From Flaccisagitta enflata (lineage: Eukaryota > Chaetognatha > Sagittoidea > Aphragmophora), in contig OZ231126.1 in assembly GCA_965153355.1 (NCBI GenBank), forward strand, positions 65,472,001 through 65,536,000: DNA of 64,000 bases, written 5' to 3'. The position numbers and the translations under genes are program-made. Below the pieces are notes generated by a model. That model saw nothing but the letters and a program-made list of their open reading frames with translations. It had not been told where the DNA came from and did not search any database. Below are positions 51,232 to 62,638 of the stretch, piece by piece (the stretch's first letter is position 1; every line of letters starts with the position of its first letter).

Positions 51232-54200
51232 TTTCAACAATTTAAAACGACTGGATTCTTTCCATCTTCGACCTCCAAAGCGAAATTGGACAATGGCAGC
51301 GATAACGGCGACACGTCTCGACTGCTTCAACGTCCTCGTGTATCTCTTCGGTTTGAATCAGTGTCCGAGGTTACACGGATCGTTTATAAACGACATCACG
51401 GCGGAGATGGAAGGATGCCGGCGCTTTTCACGCCGCTTTGCCGCTCCGAAGATCGAAATTTCGACGCCGCATGTGAATCAGATGGCGCTCGACACGGCCT
51501 TCGGGATATGGTCTACCTTTTATATCATCATAGGCAATTGGCGCTCGACCGATGCCCGGCGACCCTCTTCGATTCGCGGCGTCCACTCTACGTCGAATCC
51601 GGCGCGAATGGAACTCCATGCGTTTCTTCGATCGTGAAAACTATCCAGAGGGTTTCCCTTCCAACGCCGACATCGTTAACGCAATGCACAATGACATTGG
51701 GAATCGTAAAGGACCCGTCAATGAATTCTCATGGAACAGTCTCCCAGCTGACACTCATGCCGCCCGTGACAATGTGACTGGCGCTCCAACACCAAGGATG
51801 CGAACGTCTTCGCCAAACCCCTGACGGATCCGAGTATCTACCACTTCGGTCCACGACATGTGCGCAATCTCCAACTGGCGGCCAATTTTTAAATCTGCCG
51901 CCGATCCAAAGAGGGAGATGCCGTCAATCAATGGGTATCGGATTTGGTCTCGAAATTGAACCTGCGCGTGCGTCTCCGATGGAGCAAGCTGACGACATGC
52001 TTGCGGATCTCAACGACGCCGATGCTCTTGCAAGAGGTCGTGGGATCATCAACGGATTGACGCCGCAGGAGAGGGCGAGGCGACGCTTCGTCAACAGGAG
52101 TGCGGAGAGAGACAGATGGGGTAGGCAGCTGGAGGAGGAAATGCGACAAGGCCGGCGGCTGATAGATGATATGCAGCAGCAGCAGCGGAGGAGGAACGCG
52201 ACAGCAGCAGCGACAGCAGCAGCATCAATGCAGATGCAGCAGCAGCAACTCCAACAGCAACGTCAACTCCACCGACCACAGGAGCAGCAGCAAGCGACAG
52301 CTCAACGGCAGCAGCAAGAGCTGTTGCAGCAGCAGTTGCAGCAGCTTCAACAATTTCGTCAACAAGACCAACAACAACGTCAAATCTTGCAGCCGGCGCC
52401 ACAACATGTGGTTCAACAACAGCAACAACAGGAGCAGGCAGCAGCAACAACAGCAACAACAACAAGGGCTGCAACAACATCAACCGGTTATGCAGCCGCA
52501 TGAACAACAACAACAGCGGCAAAATAATGCAGATGAACGTATGCAACAGCAACTGCAGCAGCAACAGCAACCTTCCGCCGCGATCCCAGCGGTGGTAGTG
52601 GATCCTCCAGCGTCAAATAACCATCCTGTCGAAAGCATGAACGTCAGTGAAGAAACAGAAGAAGAGAGACAGCAACGCCTTGCAGAACAACGTCTGCGCA
52701 TGATGGCTGAAGGTGAAGGTGGTGGTGCAGCAACAGCTCCAAAGGCGCCGATCGCGGTGCCATTGGGATTCCAACAGCGAAGCTCATCACAAGAAGACAA
52801 AGAGTTATACGACAGAATGTGTAACTTTCGCCAGCAGCAGCAACGAGATGAAGATAGAAGAGCAGGAGTATTCAACAATGCGGCAGAAATGCAACGAAAG
52901 CACTGGAATAGCCTGAACGACGGCGGCATTGGTGGAGCTTTAGAGCAGCGGGATGTGAAGCTTAGACAACTGTCTGAGCTGGACAAGCAGCAGCCGCAGC
53001 ATCCGCCAAAAGACCGTCGATCTATCTTCAGAAATTTCAATCCGGGATCGTTCAATTCGAACGTACAGCAACGTCATGTGCAGTCAGTGGAAACGTCCGT
53101 CAAGCAGCCGATGCAGCAGCAGCAACAGTTGGAGCAGCAGCAGCAGCAAGGACAGCGTCAGCGTCAACTGCAGCAGCAGAATGAACAGCAACAGCATCCT
53201 GACCAGCAACAGCAGCTTCAACATCAACAGTGGCAGCAGCAACGGCTTCAACAACAGCAACAGCATCAGGATCAGCATCACCAAACCCCAGCAGCAACGA
53301 TTCTCCCTACCGCACCGGAAGTGATCTTCGAGAAGCAGATTGGTTCTGCTAGAAGGGAGACTGGTCTTCCCCATCAAGAGGAAAAGGTCTTCAACACAGC
53401 CGGAAGCGGAGGTGATGCAATGGAGGCGATGCGCAGGAGGCAGATGCAGGAGGCCGCTGACGCGAAGTTGGCACAGCAGCTGCAAGATAAGGAGAGAAGA
53501 AAAGTCGCTCCCAAGAAGACAATGAGTGGATTGCAGCCGAAGGCGCCAAAAGTAGCGCAAGCGCCTCTAGCAACGCCTCAAGCGGAAGTCATCCAGCAGA
53601 ATCAACGTTTGCAGCAGGAAGTGGACAGTTTGAAGATGCAGATTCAGCAGAGAGACTTTGACCTTGCCGCAGCGAGAGAAGAAGAGAAACAACGTAAAGA
53701 AGAACAACAACAGCGACAGTACGTCCGCCAAGATTTTGATGCTCCCCGATTCCATCAAGATGATCGTCAACAACAAATGAATCAGCAAGGAGAAGTTGGG
53801 TGGAGTGTAAAAACCACCAAAAAGAGATCTCCGGTAAAAGTCGGGGGTCAATACGCGTTTACCCAACAACCCCCAGCGTATCATCAAGTGGAGCATCATC
53901 AAGTAGCCCGCCAACCGGAAGTACACGTTCAGATGCCCAACAATCCGGCTCTGGACATGTTTTTGGAAAGAGCGGCGTACAATGATCTCATGCGAGCAAG
54001 GGAGGTCGGCCTCAAAGCGTTGGAGAGAGCAAGACCCGAGAAGCCTCTGCAGGAGCTTTCATCCACCGACTTCATGATGTGGAAGAGGAAGTTCAAAGAT
54101 GCTGAGAAGCATGAAGGCTTGACGCAAATGGACATCTTATTGGAATTGCCTAAGTGGTTTGCTGGTCCGGCAAAAGAGATCATTGAAACTGCGACGATTG

Positions 54201-54862
54201 ATGCAACTGAAGCGACAGCAAGAGGAGAGATTGACGACGCCTTCGCAAAAATGGACGTCGTCTTTATGGCAAGGCGCTGCAACATTGCGGCGCTGTTCAA
54301 CGAAATCGTCGCGGAGGCGAAGATCCAGTCGGCCGACCATGCAAGGCATTTCAATTTGTCTGCAAGGTTGCAAAAGGCAAAGAAGATTGCGAGGACCTGT
54401 GGAGAAGTGCAACAATGCTATCGTGACGAGCTGCTGCAGGAGATCCTCAACAAGAGGGTCCCTCATCTTGCAGATAAATTCTGGGAAAAGCAACATGAAG
54501 CAGCCCAAAAAGGACAATCATTTTCATTCGACAACTTGGTCAACATGATTGAGACATGGGCGGTGATTCAGCGCAACAAAGGCGCAAGTTGCAAAACAGT
54601 ATCAGTGGCAGCAGTTGCGACAACAGAGAAAGAGGCGCCATCATCATATGAGGATGCCTTGACCAATGGCAAGCAAAAGGTGCAGTCGACGGACCGCTGC
54701 AACGTCTGCAGTGGAATGCATCAAACGGAAGAGTGTCATCAGTTGTTAGAGTTGGAAGTGGGCGCGAGAGTTCAGAAGATCATGTCTCGTCGTCTTTGCT
54801 TCCACTACGCGCCGTCACAATGCCAAAGGATGCGTGAACAGACCAACTTGCCAGACCTGTAA
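51232..54862 (+). pseudogene. gag: gag of BEL/Pao element, several frame breaks
   Basis: Coherent coding segments occur in different frames: about 51293-51555, 51555-51780, 51780-51886 (then a stop at about 51888), 51931-52440, and 52440-54862. Breaks lie mainly at short homopolymers and in the CAG repeats near 52430-52480. The long middle is polyglutamine-rich (52150-53300), followed by a helical capsid-like part (53930-54560) and a zinc knuckle CNVCSGMHQTEECH at about 54700. A further frame change near 54790-54840 leads into a Cys/His segment before pol. Gag packages the element RNA. The polyQ block is unusually long. Confidence 0.8.
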
Positions 54863-55064
54863 GAAGCGGCACGCGACAATTCTCCACGGGCGCACCTACA
54901 AGAAAGAAGAAAAAAGGAAGAGAAGAAAGAGAAAATAAGCAGGGAAATAAAGTACCGCTGGCTCCCTTCAAAAAGTCAGAGGATGCGGCTGCAGCAGCAC
55001 CAACAGCTCCGTCGACGGCGGAGGCAGCCGATCCAACCGAAGTAATCTCTCCTAACGCCACGGC

Positions 55065-56515
55065 ATGACTGGCGGCGACGGCAACGTCGCGGTCCGTCTC
55101 TTCATTCGACGACGTTGTCCGTCCGATCGTTCCAGTGACCATCATCACAATTCTTCGGGTGCGCAGAGGACGATATACGCTATGATCGACTCAGGCGCTG
55201 ATCGCGACGTGATCAGTACCAATGTCATTCGCAGTCTTCTGATTCCAAACAAAACAAATGACGGTGATTACTGTGGAAATCGTGTTGTTGAGGATCGTTT
55301 CATCACATCATTCACCATGCAATCGGTCGACAAGGAATATGTCGTCGACGTCAACGGCACGCGTTGGTGGGTGATTTGTTAACGAGTGAACGCGACATTC
55401 CTCCTTTTCTCCGCGACCTATCTGACCAACCTCACATCGGAAACATAAAATTTCCAGAAGCTGAAGGCGGTGTGATGATGATCATCGGAGCGGCGCATGC
55501 GGATGCCGCCGTCGCTCAAGAAATCCGCCGAGGGCCTTCAGGATCTTTGACTTGCTTCAGATGTCTATTCGGTTGGACTGTATGTGGAAAAACGGGGAAG
55601 AGAGGACGAGATATTGCATCGATCAACGCTATCGCGACGGATGATCGCGTCCTAAACGACAACATCGATCGCATCCTCGACAATCGCGTCCTCAATAGCA
55701 ACATTGACCGCATCTTCTACCATGACTTTGCATCATCAATCGTCTCGCAAGAGGAGATGGGTGATTCCCTTGAAAATGTCAGAGCGTGCAAAATGTTGGA
55801 GGAGAAGACATATTTTTGCCCAATTGTGAAAAAATATTTTGCTCCTGTCACATGGAAATTTCATCACGAAAAAATCATGGAAATTCTGAGAAGAGTGAGG
55901 TCACGACCTACTGCGATGAAGCGGCTCTGCAATCAACGTTTCCGCTTCAAGCGTGATCCAGCCTTCAAAGAAAGAGTCTTCCGTGAAATCGAGAAATTTT
56001 ACGAGACGGGAGTGGCGATTGAGATTGACAGCGTCGACGACGACGACAGCATTGAGAAGCCGCGCTGGTATTTACCGCTTCATATAGTCGAATTGCGTGG
56101 AAAAACGCGCGTATGCCACGATGCGCGTGCGGCGACCGACGGGATCTCACTCAATGATTTGCTCGTCGGAGGCCCAAATTTGATGAATAGCCTGATGGAC
56201 ATCCTCATGCGTTTTCGTCAGTGGAAAATCGCCTTTATGTGTGATATAAAGGCGTTTTTCCACCAAATCCGCGTCCATCCTGACGACGCTGATTTATTCA
56301 GATTCTTTTGGTTCAAAGACCGTACTCTACGAGAAGCAATTTTGAATCTGTTTTTATCACACGTCTTCGGCAGCCAATCCAGCTCATTCGTCACATCTTT
56401 CACCGTCAGGAAGCATGCTGAAGTAATCCGGCCCAAGTATCCCTACAACGTCTACGATCTTATTAAGCTTCGGCTTCTACGTCGACGACGGAAGTGGGGG
56501 TGGGGATTCGGTTGA
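55065..56515 (+). pseudogene. pol: pol, first part: aspartic protease and 5' half of reverse transcriptase
   Basis: Protease with the catalytic DSGAD motif at about 55186 (frame 55065-55382). A frame change at 55364-55382 leads into 55364-56515, with the Pao-type EIRRGPSG and CLFGWTVCG region and RT fingers. RT motif A is CDIKAFFHQIRVHPDD (about 56240-56290), with its catalytic aspartate. Another frame break at about 56455-56466 separates this from the YVDD motif. Confidence 0.85.
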
Positions 56516-59117
56516 CGAAGCACTGCAGTTGAAGGTGGATGCAGTGGCGGCGATGGCTGAAGGCGGGATGGATCTTGTGAAGTGGAAAAGTAATGCGCGA
56601 CAATTGATGGATGGAGATCCGAACGTGCCAATTCCCATCTCAGATAAACAAGATGATGCGCCGACGAAGGTGTTGGGCGTCTCATGGCTTCCGGCGGAAG
56701 ACGTCTTCATCTTCATCTGCGATGAGGAATTCAAAACTCTTAGAGCAAAAACACCTCGTCAATTGGTCTCCATGCAAGCCAAACTTTATGATCCATTGGG
56801 ATTTTGGAGTCCAAGTGCATACATCGGTAGACGACATCTTCAACTCTGTCGTCCACAGGAAGTGGGATGGGATTCGCCCTTGGAAGAGAGCGTCGAGGAA
56901 TCTTTCTTCCGCTACACTTCATCTTGGCCTCTTCTACAACAATACCGAATTGAACGCTGGTGGAATGGCGGCGTCGACAACAGCGACATTGCGGAAGTCA
57001 CAATCGAGATCTTTTGCGATGCGGCTCCAAAAGGCGGATATGGAGCAGTTGCATATCGACGTCAAGTCAATCGAGATGGAGATGTTCACATTTCATTCCT
57101 TGCCTCCAAATCTCACGTCATTCCACTCAATCCAAAACGTGCTTCTCATCATAACAGCGTTCCACGAGTTGAGATTGTATCCGCAGAAAAAGCAGTGCAG
57201 CTCAAACGCTTCGTCGGAAGGACCATCAACTTGGACAATCTTGTCGTCAGATTTTGGTCTGACTCTGAATCTGCACTGAAGATGATTTACAATCCGGCAA
57301 AACCGAGGCCTGTATTCTTCGCCAATCGTCTCTCCAAGATCCACAGTGGGTCTGATCCTCAACAGTGGCGCTGGGTTGACTCGTCAAACAACCCGGCGGA
57401 CCACTGCAGCAGAGGCATCCAGGCCCATGAAGCCGAAAAATGGCGTCAATTCCATCACGGTCCTGCATTTTTGCGTCTTCCCGAAGATCAATGGCCAAAG
57501 ACGAACATCGCGACGTGCCCTATTTCTGCACAAGTCGCCGCTCTGTATGTGGCTGAAAGTGAAAAGAAACAAGTGGCTGACGCGATACTTCTTGCAGCCG
57601 CTTCTCGGGGAAAATGGATGCATAAGTTGCGGATCATCGGCATGGTTCTCATCGCAGTCAAAAGGTGGAGAGCGTATCCAAGGGCGAAGACACGAGCAGC
57701 AAAAGATCTCCTTCCCAAACCGGAAGTGACGCAAGACGTTTTGGAGGAGGCGCGCAAACAGCTCGTCAAGTCAATGCAGCGGCATCATTATTCCGACGTC
57801 TTCGAACAATTGGAGTTGGGAAAAGTCTTTAAACCAGAAAGCCGTCATGACTTCATCATAAAAAATAAGGAGATGCGGAAATTGAATCCTTTCGTCGACG
57901 ATGACGGTATCATTCGCGTCGGCAGCCGATTGGAAAACGCCGACATCGCACATGACGCTAAATTTCCCTTCATCCTGCCGCCAAAAGACGAGAATGTGAA
58001 ATCATTAATTCGCCATTATCATCATAATGATTTTCACGCGGGTGCAAAGCATACATTGTGCCAATTACGCCAATTTGTGTGGATTACAAAAGGTCTTCAG
58101 GCTGTCAAGAGCGTCGTCAACACGTGCTTCAGATGCCAGAAGAACTTTAAAAAGAACGCAAATCAGCAAATGGCCAATCTTCCATCAAATCGCGTCAATC
58201 CTGCGCCTGTCTTTGCAGAGACTGGATTGGATGTCATGGGGCATTTCATTGTAAAGATGAACGGGCGTGCTGATCATAAGGTGTGGATCGCAGTGTTCAC
58301 CTGTTTCGTGTCACGCGCCGTCCATGTGGAATTGCTCTTCAACATGTCAGCCGATGCGATGGTAAATGCAATCATCCGCTTTGCAGCAAGGCGCCCAGGA
58401 ATCCGCCGGTTCACTTCAGACTGTGGAACGAATCTAGTTGGCGCCAATAATATCCTCAAGAAGGAAATGGAAGCTTGGAACCGCTCGTCAACTCCCGAAT
58501 TGCAGCGGCGCGGCCTTCGGTGGGATTTCATCACGCCGAGAACACCCCACTATGGAGGGGTGTGGGGAAGAATATCGCTCTCTTTAAGCGCCATCTTGCT
58601 TCCATCTCGACTGGCGCCATCCTCCCACGTCGACGCCTTCAACACTGCTGTCGTCGAAGTTGAAGGAATTCTCAATCGCCGTCCTCTGACAGCGCTCAGC
58701 GATGATCCAAATGACTCTGAGGCCCTCACACCGAATCATATCCTCAATCCATCGACATCCGGTCATGCCCCTCTGGATCTGGTGCAACAAGGCGTCAACT
58801 CTGACGCCGACTCCGCGAAGATTCAATGGAGGCGTGCGCAATCGCGTGTGGATGCGTTTTGGAAATCGTGGAGGGTCGAATATTTGTCGCTTCTTCACGC
58901 GCGAAGCAAATGGTCGAGATCCGAGAGAGACTTTGCGGTTGATGACATGGTCATCGTCATGGACGAAACGCTGCCTCGTCACAATTGGAGTTTAGGACGT
59001 GTCATGGGCGTCGAAGGATCATCAGCCCATGTCCGGAGGGCTCATGTTCGACGCCAAGATGGAAAGATCGTGACGAAAGACCGCACAAAGCTTGTGCGGC
59101 TGGAATTGGACTCATAA
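56466..59117 (+). CDS. pol: pol, second part: RT active site, RNase H, integrase, DUF5641-like tail
   Basis: Opens just before the RT motif YVDD at 56478-56489. RNase H follows (about 57000-57420) with EIFCDAAPKGGYGAVAYR, EIVSAEKA and FWSDSESAL. Integrase has the HHCC zinc domain (HHNDFHAG, CFRCQ) and core aspartates and glutamate in GLDVMG, TSDCGTN and EVEGILNRRP. The C-terminal part, with DDMVIVMDETLPRHNW, is the DUF5641-like domain of BEL/Pao. Around 58560-58610 an alternate frame fits the family better, so two compensating indels may exist there. Reverse transcribes and integrates the element; the protein as read begins mid-RT. Confidence 0.88.
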   Translation, partial: SFGFYVDDGSGGGDSVDEALQLKVDAVAAMAEGGMDLVKWKSNARQLMDGDPNVPIPISDKQDDAPTKVLGVSWLPAEDVFIFICDEEFKTLRAKTPRQLVSMQAKLYDPLGFWSPSAYIGRRHLQLCRPQEVGWDSPLEESVEESFFRYTSSWPLLQQYRIERWWNGGVDNSDIAEVTIEIFCDAAPKGGYGAVAYRRQVNRDGDVHISFLASKSHVIPLNPKRASHHNSVPRVEIVSAEKAVQLKRFVGRTINLDNLVVRFWSDSESALKMIYNPAKPRPVFFANRLSKIHSGSDPQQWRWVDSSNNPADHCSRGIQAHEAEKWRQFHHGPAFLRLPEDQWPKTNIATCPISAQVAALYVAESEKKQVADAILLAAASRGKWMHKLRIIGMVLIAVKRWRAYPRAKTRAAKDLLPKPEVTQDVLEEARKQLVKSMQRHHYSDVFEQLELGKVFKPESRHDFIIKNKEMRKLNPFVDDDGIIRVGSRLENADIAHDAKFPFILPPKDENVKSLIRHYHHNDFHAGAKHTLCQLRQFVWITKGLQAVKSVVNTCFRCQKNFKKNANQQMANLPSNRVNPAPVFAETGLDVMGHFIVKMNGRADHKVWIAVFTCFVSRAVHVELLFNMSADAMVNAIIRFAARRPGIRRFTSDCGTNLVGANNILKKEMEAWNRSSTPELQRRGLRWDFITPRTPHYGGVWGRISLSLSAILLPSRLAPSSHVDAFNTAVVEVEGILNRRPLTALSDDPNDSEALTPNHILNPSTSGHAPLDLVQQGVNSDADSAKIQWRRAQSRVDAFWKSWRVEYLSLLHARSKWSRSERDFAVDDMVIVMDETLPRHNWSLGRVMGVEGSSAHVRRAHVRRQDGKIVTKDRTKLVRLELDS

Positions 59118-59469
59118 AAAACGCTAAGTTTTGAGAGAGAGAGAAAAAGGCGCATGGGCCTGTCCATTAGTAACTATAGATATGAGTGATTGAGACTCTG
59201 ACTTGTTATATTTACAAAGAGTTGTTATTATTCATATTTGGTTCTGATTATCCATGCTTTCATCTTTCCTCTTGTCAATTATGTTGTCCATTTCCACTTA
59301 CACATTACAAAACACTGATTCATTCGCTCTGTCTATATGTACATATTATTGTGCCAAAATCCGTTCTTACCATTATCAGTTCTCAAACGAACATTTCAAA
59401 GCTTCCGCTGACGACGTCATTCCATCTACGAAGTCAGTTTGCATCTTGAAGTCGCTCGTCGGAGTCAAG

Positions 59470-61602
59470 ATGTCCCGTCAGCAGCGTCTCGAGGCTGAAG
59501 CCGACGTGTCGACGTCGTACGGATCCTTGGATCTCCATCGACTCTTCAGCGACGGCTCCACTCGAGAAGGATCTGCATCCACGACGTCGTTCGGGGCGGA
59601 GGAGGAGGCTGTCGCGTTGGCAGCCTTCAATGGCGACCTTCGTTCCGTCGTAGACGCAAAAATGGCGAATAAAAAGCGTCAACAAGATGATGCGTTGGAA
59701 AAACGTCAACAGCCATCCAACGCCGTTGATCCTGCTTCGCTTCCTCCATTGGTGGTCATCAAAGATGGAGGTTCGAGGCGGATATCGATCAATCGGCCGT
59801 CGACGGGTTTATCCACCACTTCCGCGACGGCGTCATCATCACCGGATTTGCCCCCATCGCCTCGCCAATTTTGCCTTGATTTCGGTCGCCCAGCGTCTCG
59901 TCATCAAGCGTCTGCAGCTGCAAGTCAATGCAGCGGGGGCGAAGAGAGAGAGAGATCGGTCAATGATGGAGCAGGAGTGGAGGAGGAGGGGATGGAAACA
60001 GAGGAGGAGGTGTTGGTGAATGGGGAGGTGGTGGAGAAAGACATTGACCCGGAAGTGGACACTGCGACGCCGGAAGAGAAACACCAACGGATGCAGGCAC
60101 GTTGGTGGTATCGTATCATCAGTCCGGACGTCGGAGTATCTCTCCTCTTCAAAGAGTTTGAAAAACTTTCAGTGTGCTGCAACAAACAAACTCTCATGCG
60201 CTCATCGGCTAATCAAACAGAGCTTGGCTCGGAGACTCTGGAGCGCAAAATCCAAAGCAATAAAAGAAGGAGGGAGCATGATAAGGAGGTTCGTCGCATG
60301 GTCCAGGCGACGAAGAGGAAGAATGCGGCTCCGAAGCCTCCTGATGCAACTGCAACTTCATCTGCAGCAACTTCCGTCGACGCTTCCGCAACTCCACCAG
60401 CGGTATTTGTGCTCGACGCAGCCGCAGCTACATCAGCGGCAATTCACTCTACAGCATCAGGAAGTCGTCAATCGCGCCCTGGATTGGTTCATCCCCCAAA
60501 TCAGCAGCAACAGGGTCCTCGTGACGTCACTCCCTCACAACAATCAAAGAGATCGCGTCGGGGAAAGACTCCACAAAAGCGCAATGTGCCGAGTCAACAA
60601 AAAGGGCCAGATTCCAAAAGCAAAGGCCCTCTTCAAGCGCCTCCAAGCGCGCCCCCTGCAGCAGCAACGCCCAAAGGCCAAGGAGAAGCTTCAAGCGGTT
60701 CGTCGACGGCAACGTTGGCAGCAACCCAGAAGCTGAATCAGGCGCCTGGGGCAGCGGCAGCAAAAGGGAAGAAGACCAAGAGAGCTGGAAAAAAGCACAA
60801 AGCAGCAACCAAGGGAGGTTCTACTTGCGGCGCTTCGGCGTCCGCTGTTCAACCTCAAGTCTCTGGTCAGCAGGCGGGAGCGTCTTCCTTTCACTCGCAG
60901 CCGTCAAAAGCAGCGGTAGGAAGCGAACTAGTTGGCGGTGCTTCAGCATCTGTTAAAGCTGGTGTAGCGCCTCGTCAGCAAACCGAGTCTGTCCAAGGTC
61001 TGCAGCAAGTGCAAAACCCGCCTCCCCCGTCGGATCCAGCCTTTGATCCTGCGCATGGACACCACATCGCCGAGTCATTGCTACAAGAAGCCTCTTCACT
61101 GACCTCAAATGCTCCATTGGGTGTGGTGAAGAATTTAGCATCAAGGCTTCCAAAAGACTTCTTCGCGTCGCTCAATCCGCGTCAACGAGTTGAAGCGGCT
61201 CGTCAAGTCTTAGACGAGAGGATTCGTCGCAACATCCAAAAGGAGAGAGACGATGCTCGTCAAGCAGCAATGGCTGCGGACAATGAGGTGGTCAAAGGCA
61301 ATAAGCGAGTCGTGGAACTGGAGAAGCAGCTTGAAAAGGAGAAGCAGGCCTGTGCGATGAAGGCTAAGAAGAAAGAGGAAGCCGTGGAACGCGCAAAGGC
61401 GGCTATGGCCGTCGACTTCACAACAGCGTCCGCCGTGCGTCCTAAATTTCGACTGACGCCGAATTGCGATGCAGCATCTCCACCTCCAGCGTCTTCTCCT
61501 GCAGAAAAAGTTGGTCAGCAGATCCTGTCGCAAAAAGACGCTCCCAAGCCTGGAAATAAGAAAAATCGAACCAGGCCTTGGAAAAATCAGACCGCCAGTT
61601 AA
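59470..61602 (+). CDS. Third ORF of the BEL/Pao element, unknown function
   Basis: Intact 710-residue frame starting at ATG 59470 (MSRQQRLEAEADV), 352 bases after pol. It is hydrophilic: no signal peptide, no transmembrane helix and no furin site, so it is not an envelope gene by appearance. Low-complexity Ala/Gln/Ser/Pro-rich central half (about residues 270-540) with basic clusters such as KGKKTKRAGKKHK. A short ordered-looking part at 205-240 (RWWYRIISPDVGVSLLFKEF) and a C-terminal coiled coil (NPRQRVEAARQVLDERI, VVELEKQLEKEKQACAM). It is the only large frame in the element without a break. Alternatives: a captured host gene, a split-off gag-like protein, or a nucleic-acid-binding accessory. 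No homologue recognised. Confidence 0.75.
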   Translation: MSRQQRLEAEADVSTSYGSLDLHRLFSDGSTREGSASTTSFGAEEEAVALAAFNGDLRSVVDAKMANKKRQQDDALEKRQQPSNAVDPASLPPLVVIKDGGSRRISINRPSTGLSTTSATASSSPDLPPSPRQFCLDFGRPASRHQASAAASQCSGGEERERSVNDGAGVEEEGMETEEEVLVNGEVVEKDIDPEVDTATPEEKHQRMQARWWYRIISPDVGVSLLFKEFEKLSVCCNKQTLMRSSANQTELGSETLERKIQSNKRRREHDKEVRRMVQATKRKNAAPKPPDATATSSAATSVDASATPPAVFVLDAAAATSAAIHSTASGSRQSRPGLVHPPNQQQQGPRDVTPSQQSKRSRRGKTPQKRNVPSQQKGPDSKSKGPLQAPPSAPPAAATPKGQGEASSGSSTATLAATQKLNQAPGAAAAKGKKTKRAGKKHKAATKGGSTCGASASAVQPQVSGQQAGASSFHSQPSKAAVGSELVGGASASVKAGVAPRQQTESVQGLQQVQNPPPPSDPAFDPAHGHHIAESLLQEASSLTSNAPLGVVKNLASRLPKDFFASLNPRQRVEAARQVLDERIRRNIQKERDDARQAAMAADNEVVKGNKRVVELEKQLEKEKQACAMKAKKKEEAVERAKAAMAVDFTTASAVRPKFRLTPNCDAASPPPASSPAEKVGQQILSQKDAPKPGNKKNRTRPWKNQTAS

Positions 61603-62638
61603 ACACTGATTGGTACCACGCCCAGTTGCTGTTCAATTTAACTACCAATTTGCAACATGGCGTGGAGAGCGCCGCCATTCGCTGAGGATCGTATTCCACC
61701 ATCACATCCTCATCCCATCGATGGACAGGCCAGCCCAAGTCGGGCGCTACCAGGGGTGGGGAATGACGTCCGCCGGGGCCTGGGCAGCCGCGTAAGTATC
61801 ATGGTTTGGGCAGGGTTGAGGTTGAGTTTTGTGTAGTAGTTGAATCTGTGTACGATAAGAACTTTACTAATCAATCTGCCCCCATTCTTTTTTTTTTTTT
61901 TCTTCCCTTCGGGGAGGATACATTCTCAGACGGCTGCACCACCTGCGCCTTTCGATGCGGTCGCCGTTGACGACATCATTCATCGCCTTTCGCCCACGGA
62001 TTGACGAGGTGTTGGAGCTTCCGGAGTGACCCGCTCGTCTCTGTAATGGAGAAGGCGCAGGTGATGTGGTCGTTCCATGATGCTTGCTAATTTTTTTTAC
62101 CTTACAGATTCGTTTTTATATATAGTTAGTAACTTATTTATTTTGTCTTGTTTTGTTTGGTTCCTTGGAACATGTACATTTTTGTTGTGTTTGTTTTAGA
62201 CATGGTCTTTTTAGTCATTATTACGAATACTTTCGTATGACATGTTTTAGTAGTATGCCCCCACTTATTATTTTCCACTCTCAAGTCAAATCCCAGGCTT
62301 GTGCTCCAAGGCCCGTTCCTTTCCCCCTTTTTAACTTTTTCAAACAGGGCGCCTCAACCTCCTCGCCGCCCTCGTCTCCATCCGCGTCATCGTTGATCGT
62401 TGAAAATTTGCTGGTGGTGGATCCTTTCCGGACGGGAGTCATCATTCGTGCAGTAGTCGATCTGTTGATAGTTGGGGTGGGGATATAAGAGGCGGTGGAC
62501 GGGGGGAGGGGCGGGGCGGTGTCTCTGTAAATTTTTCAAGGAAGGTAGTATCGGTTTTTAGTAGGGTTTCCCCGACCGGAAACTAGTGTCGGATTTTTGA
62601 AATGTGAAATTCCAAAAATGGGGCAGAATGTTAGAAAT
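61603..62638 (+). other. BEL/Pao 3' untranslated region and polypurine tract
   Basis: About 1 kb with no good frame; a long T run at 61888-61903. The last bases before the 3' LTR, AAAAATGGGGCAGAA (about 62624-62638), fit a plus-strand primer (polypurine) tract. Confidence 0.6.

Noticed and set aside
59470-61602. Envelope gene in the BEL/Pao element
   Set aside because: No signal peptide, hydrophobic segment, furin-like site or cysteine pattern in the third ORF.
62153-62488. Open frame downstream of ORF3
   Set aside because: Composition follows a T-rich untranslated region; no start context or similarity.
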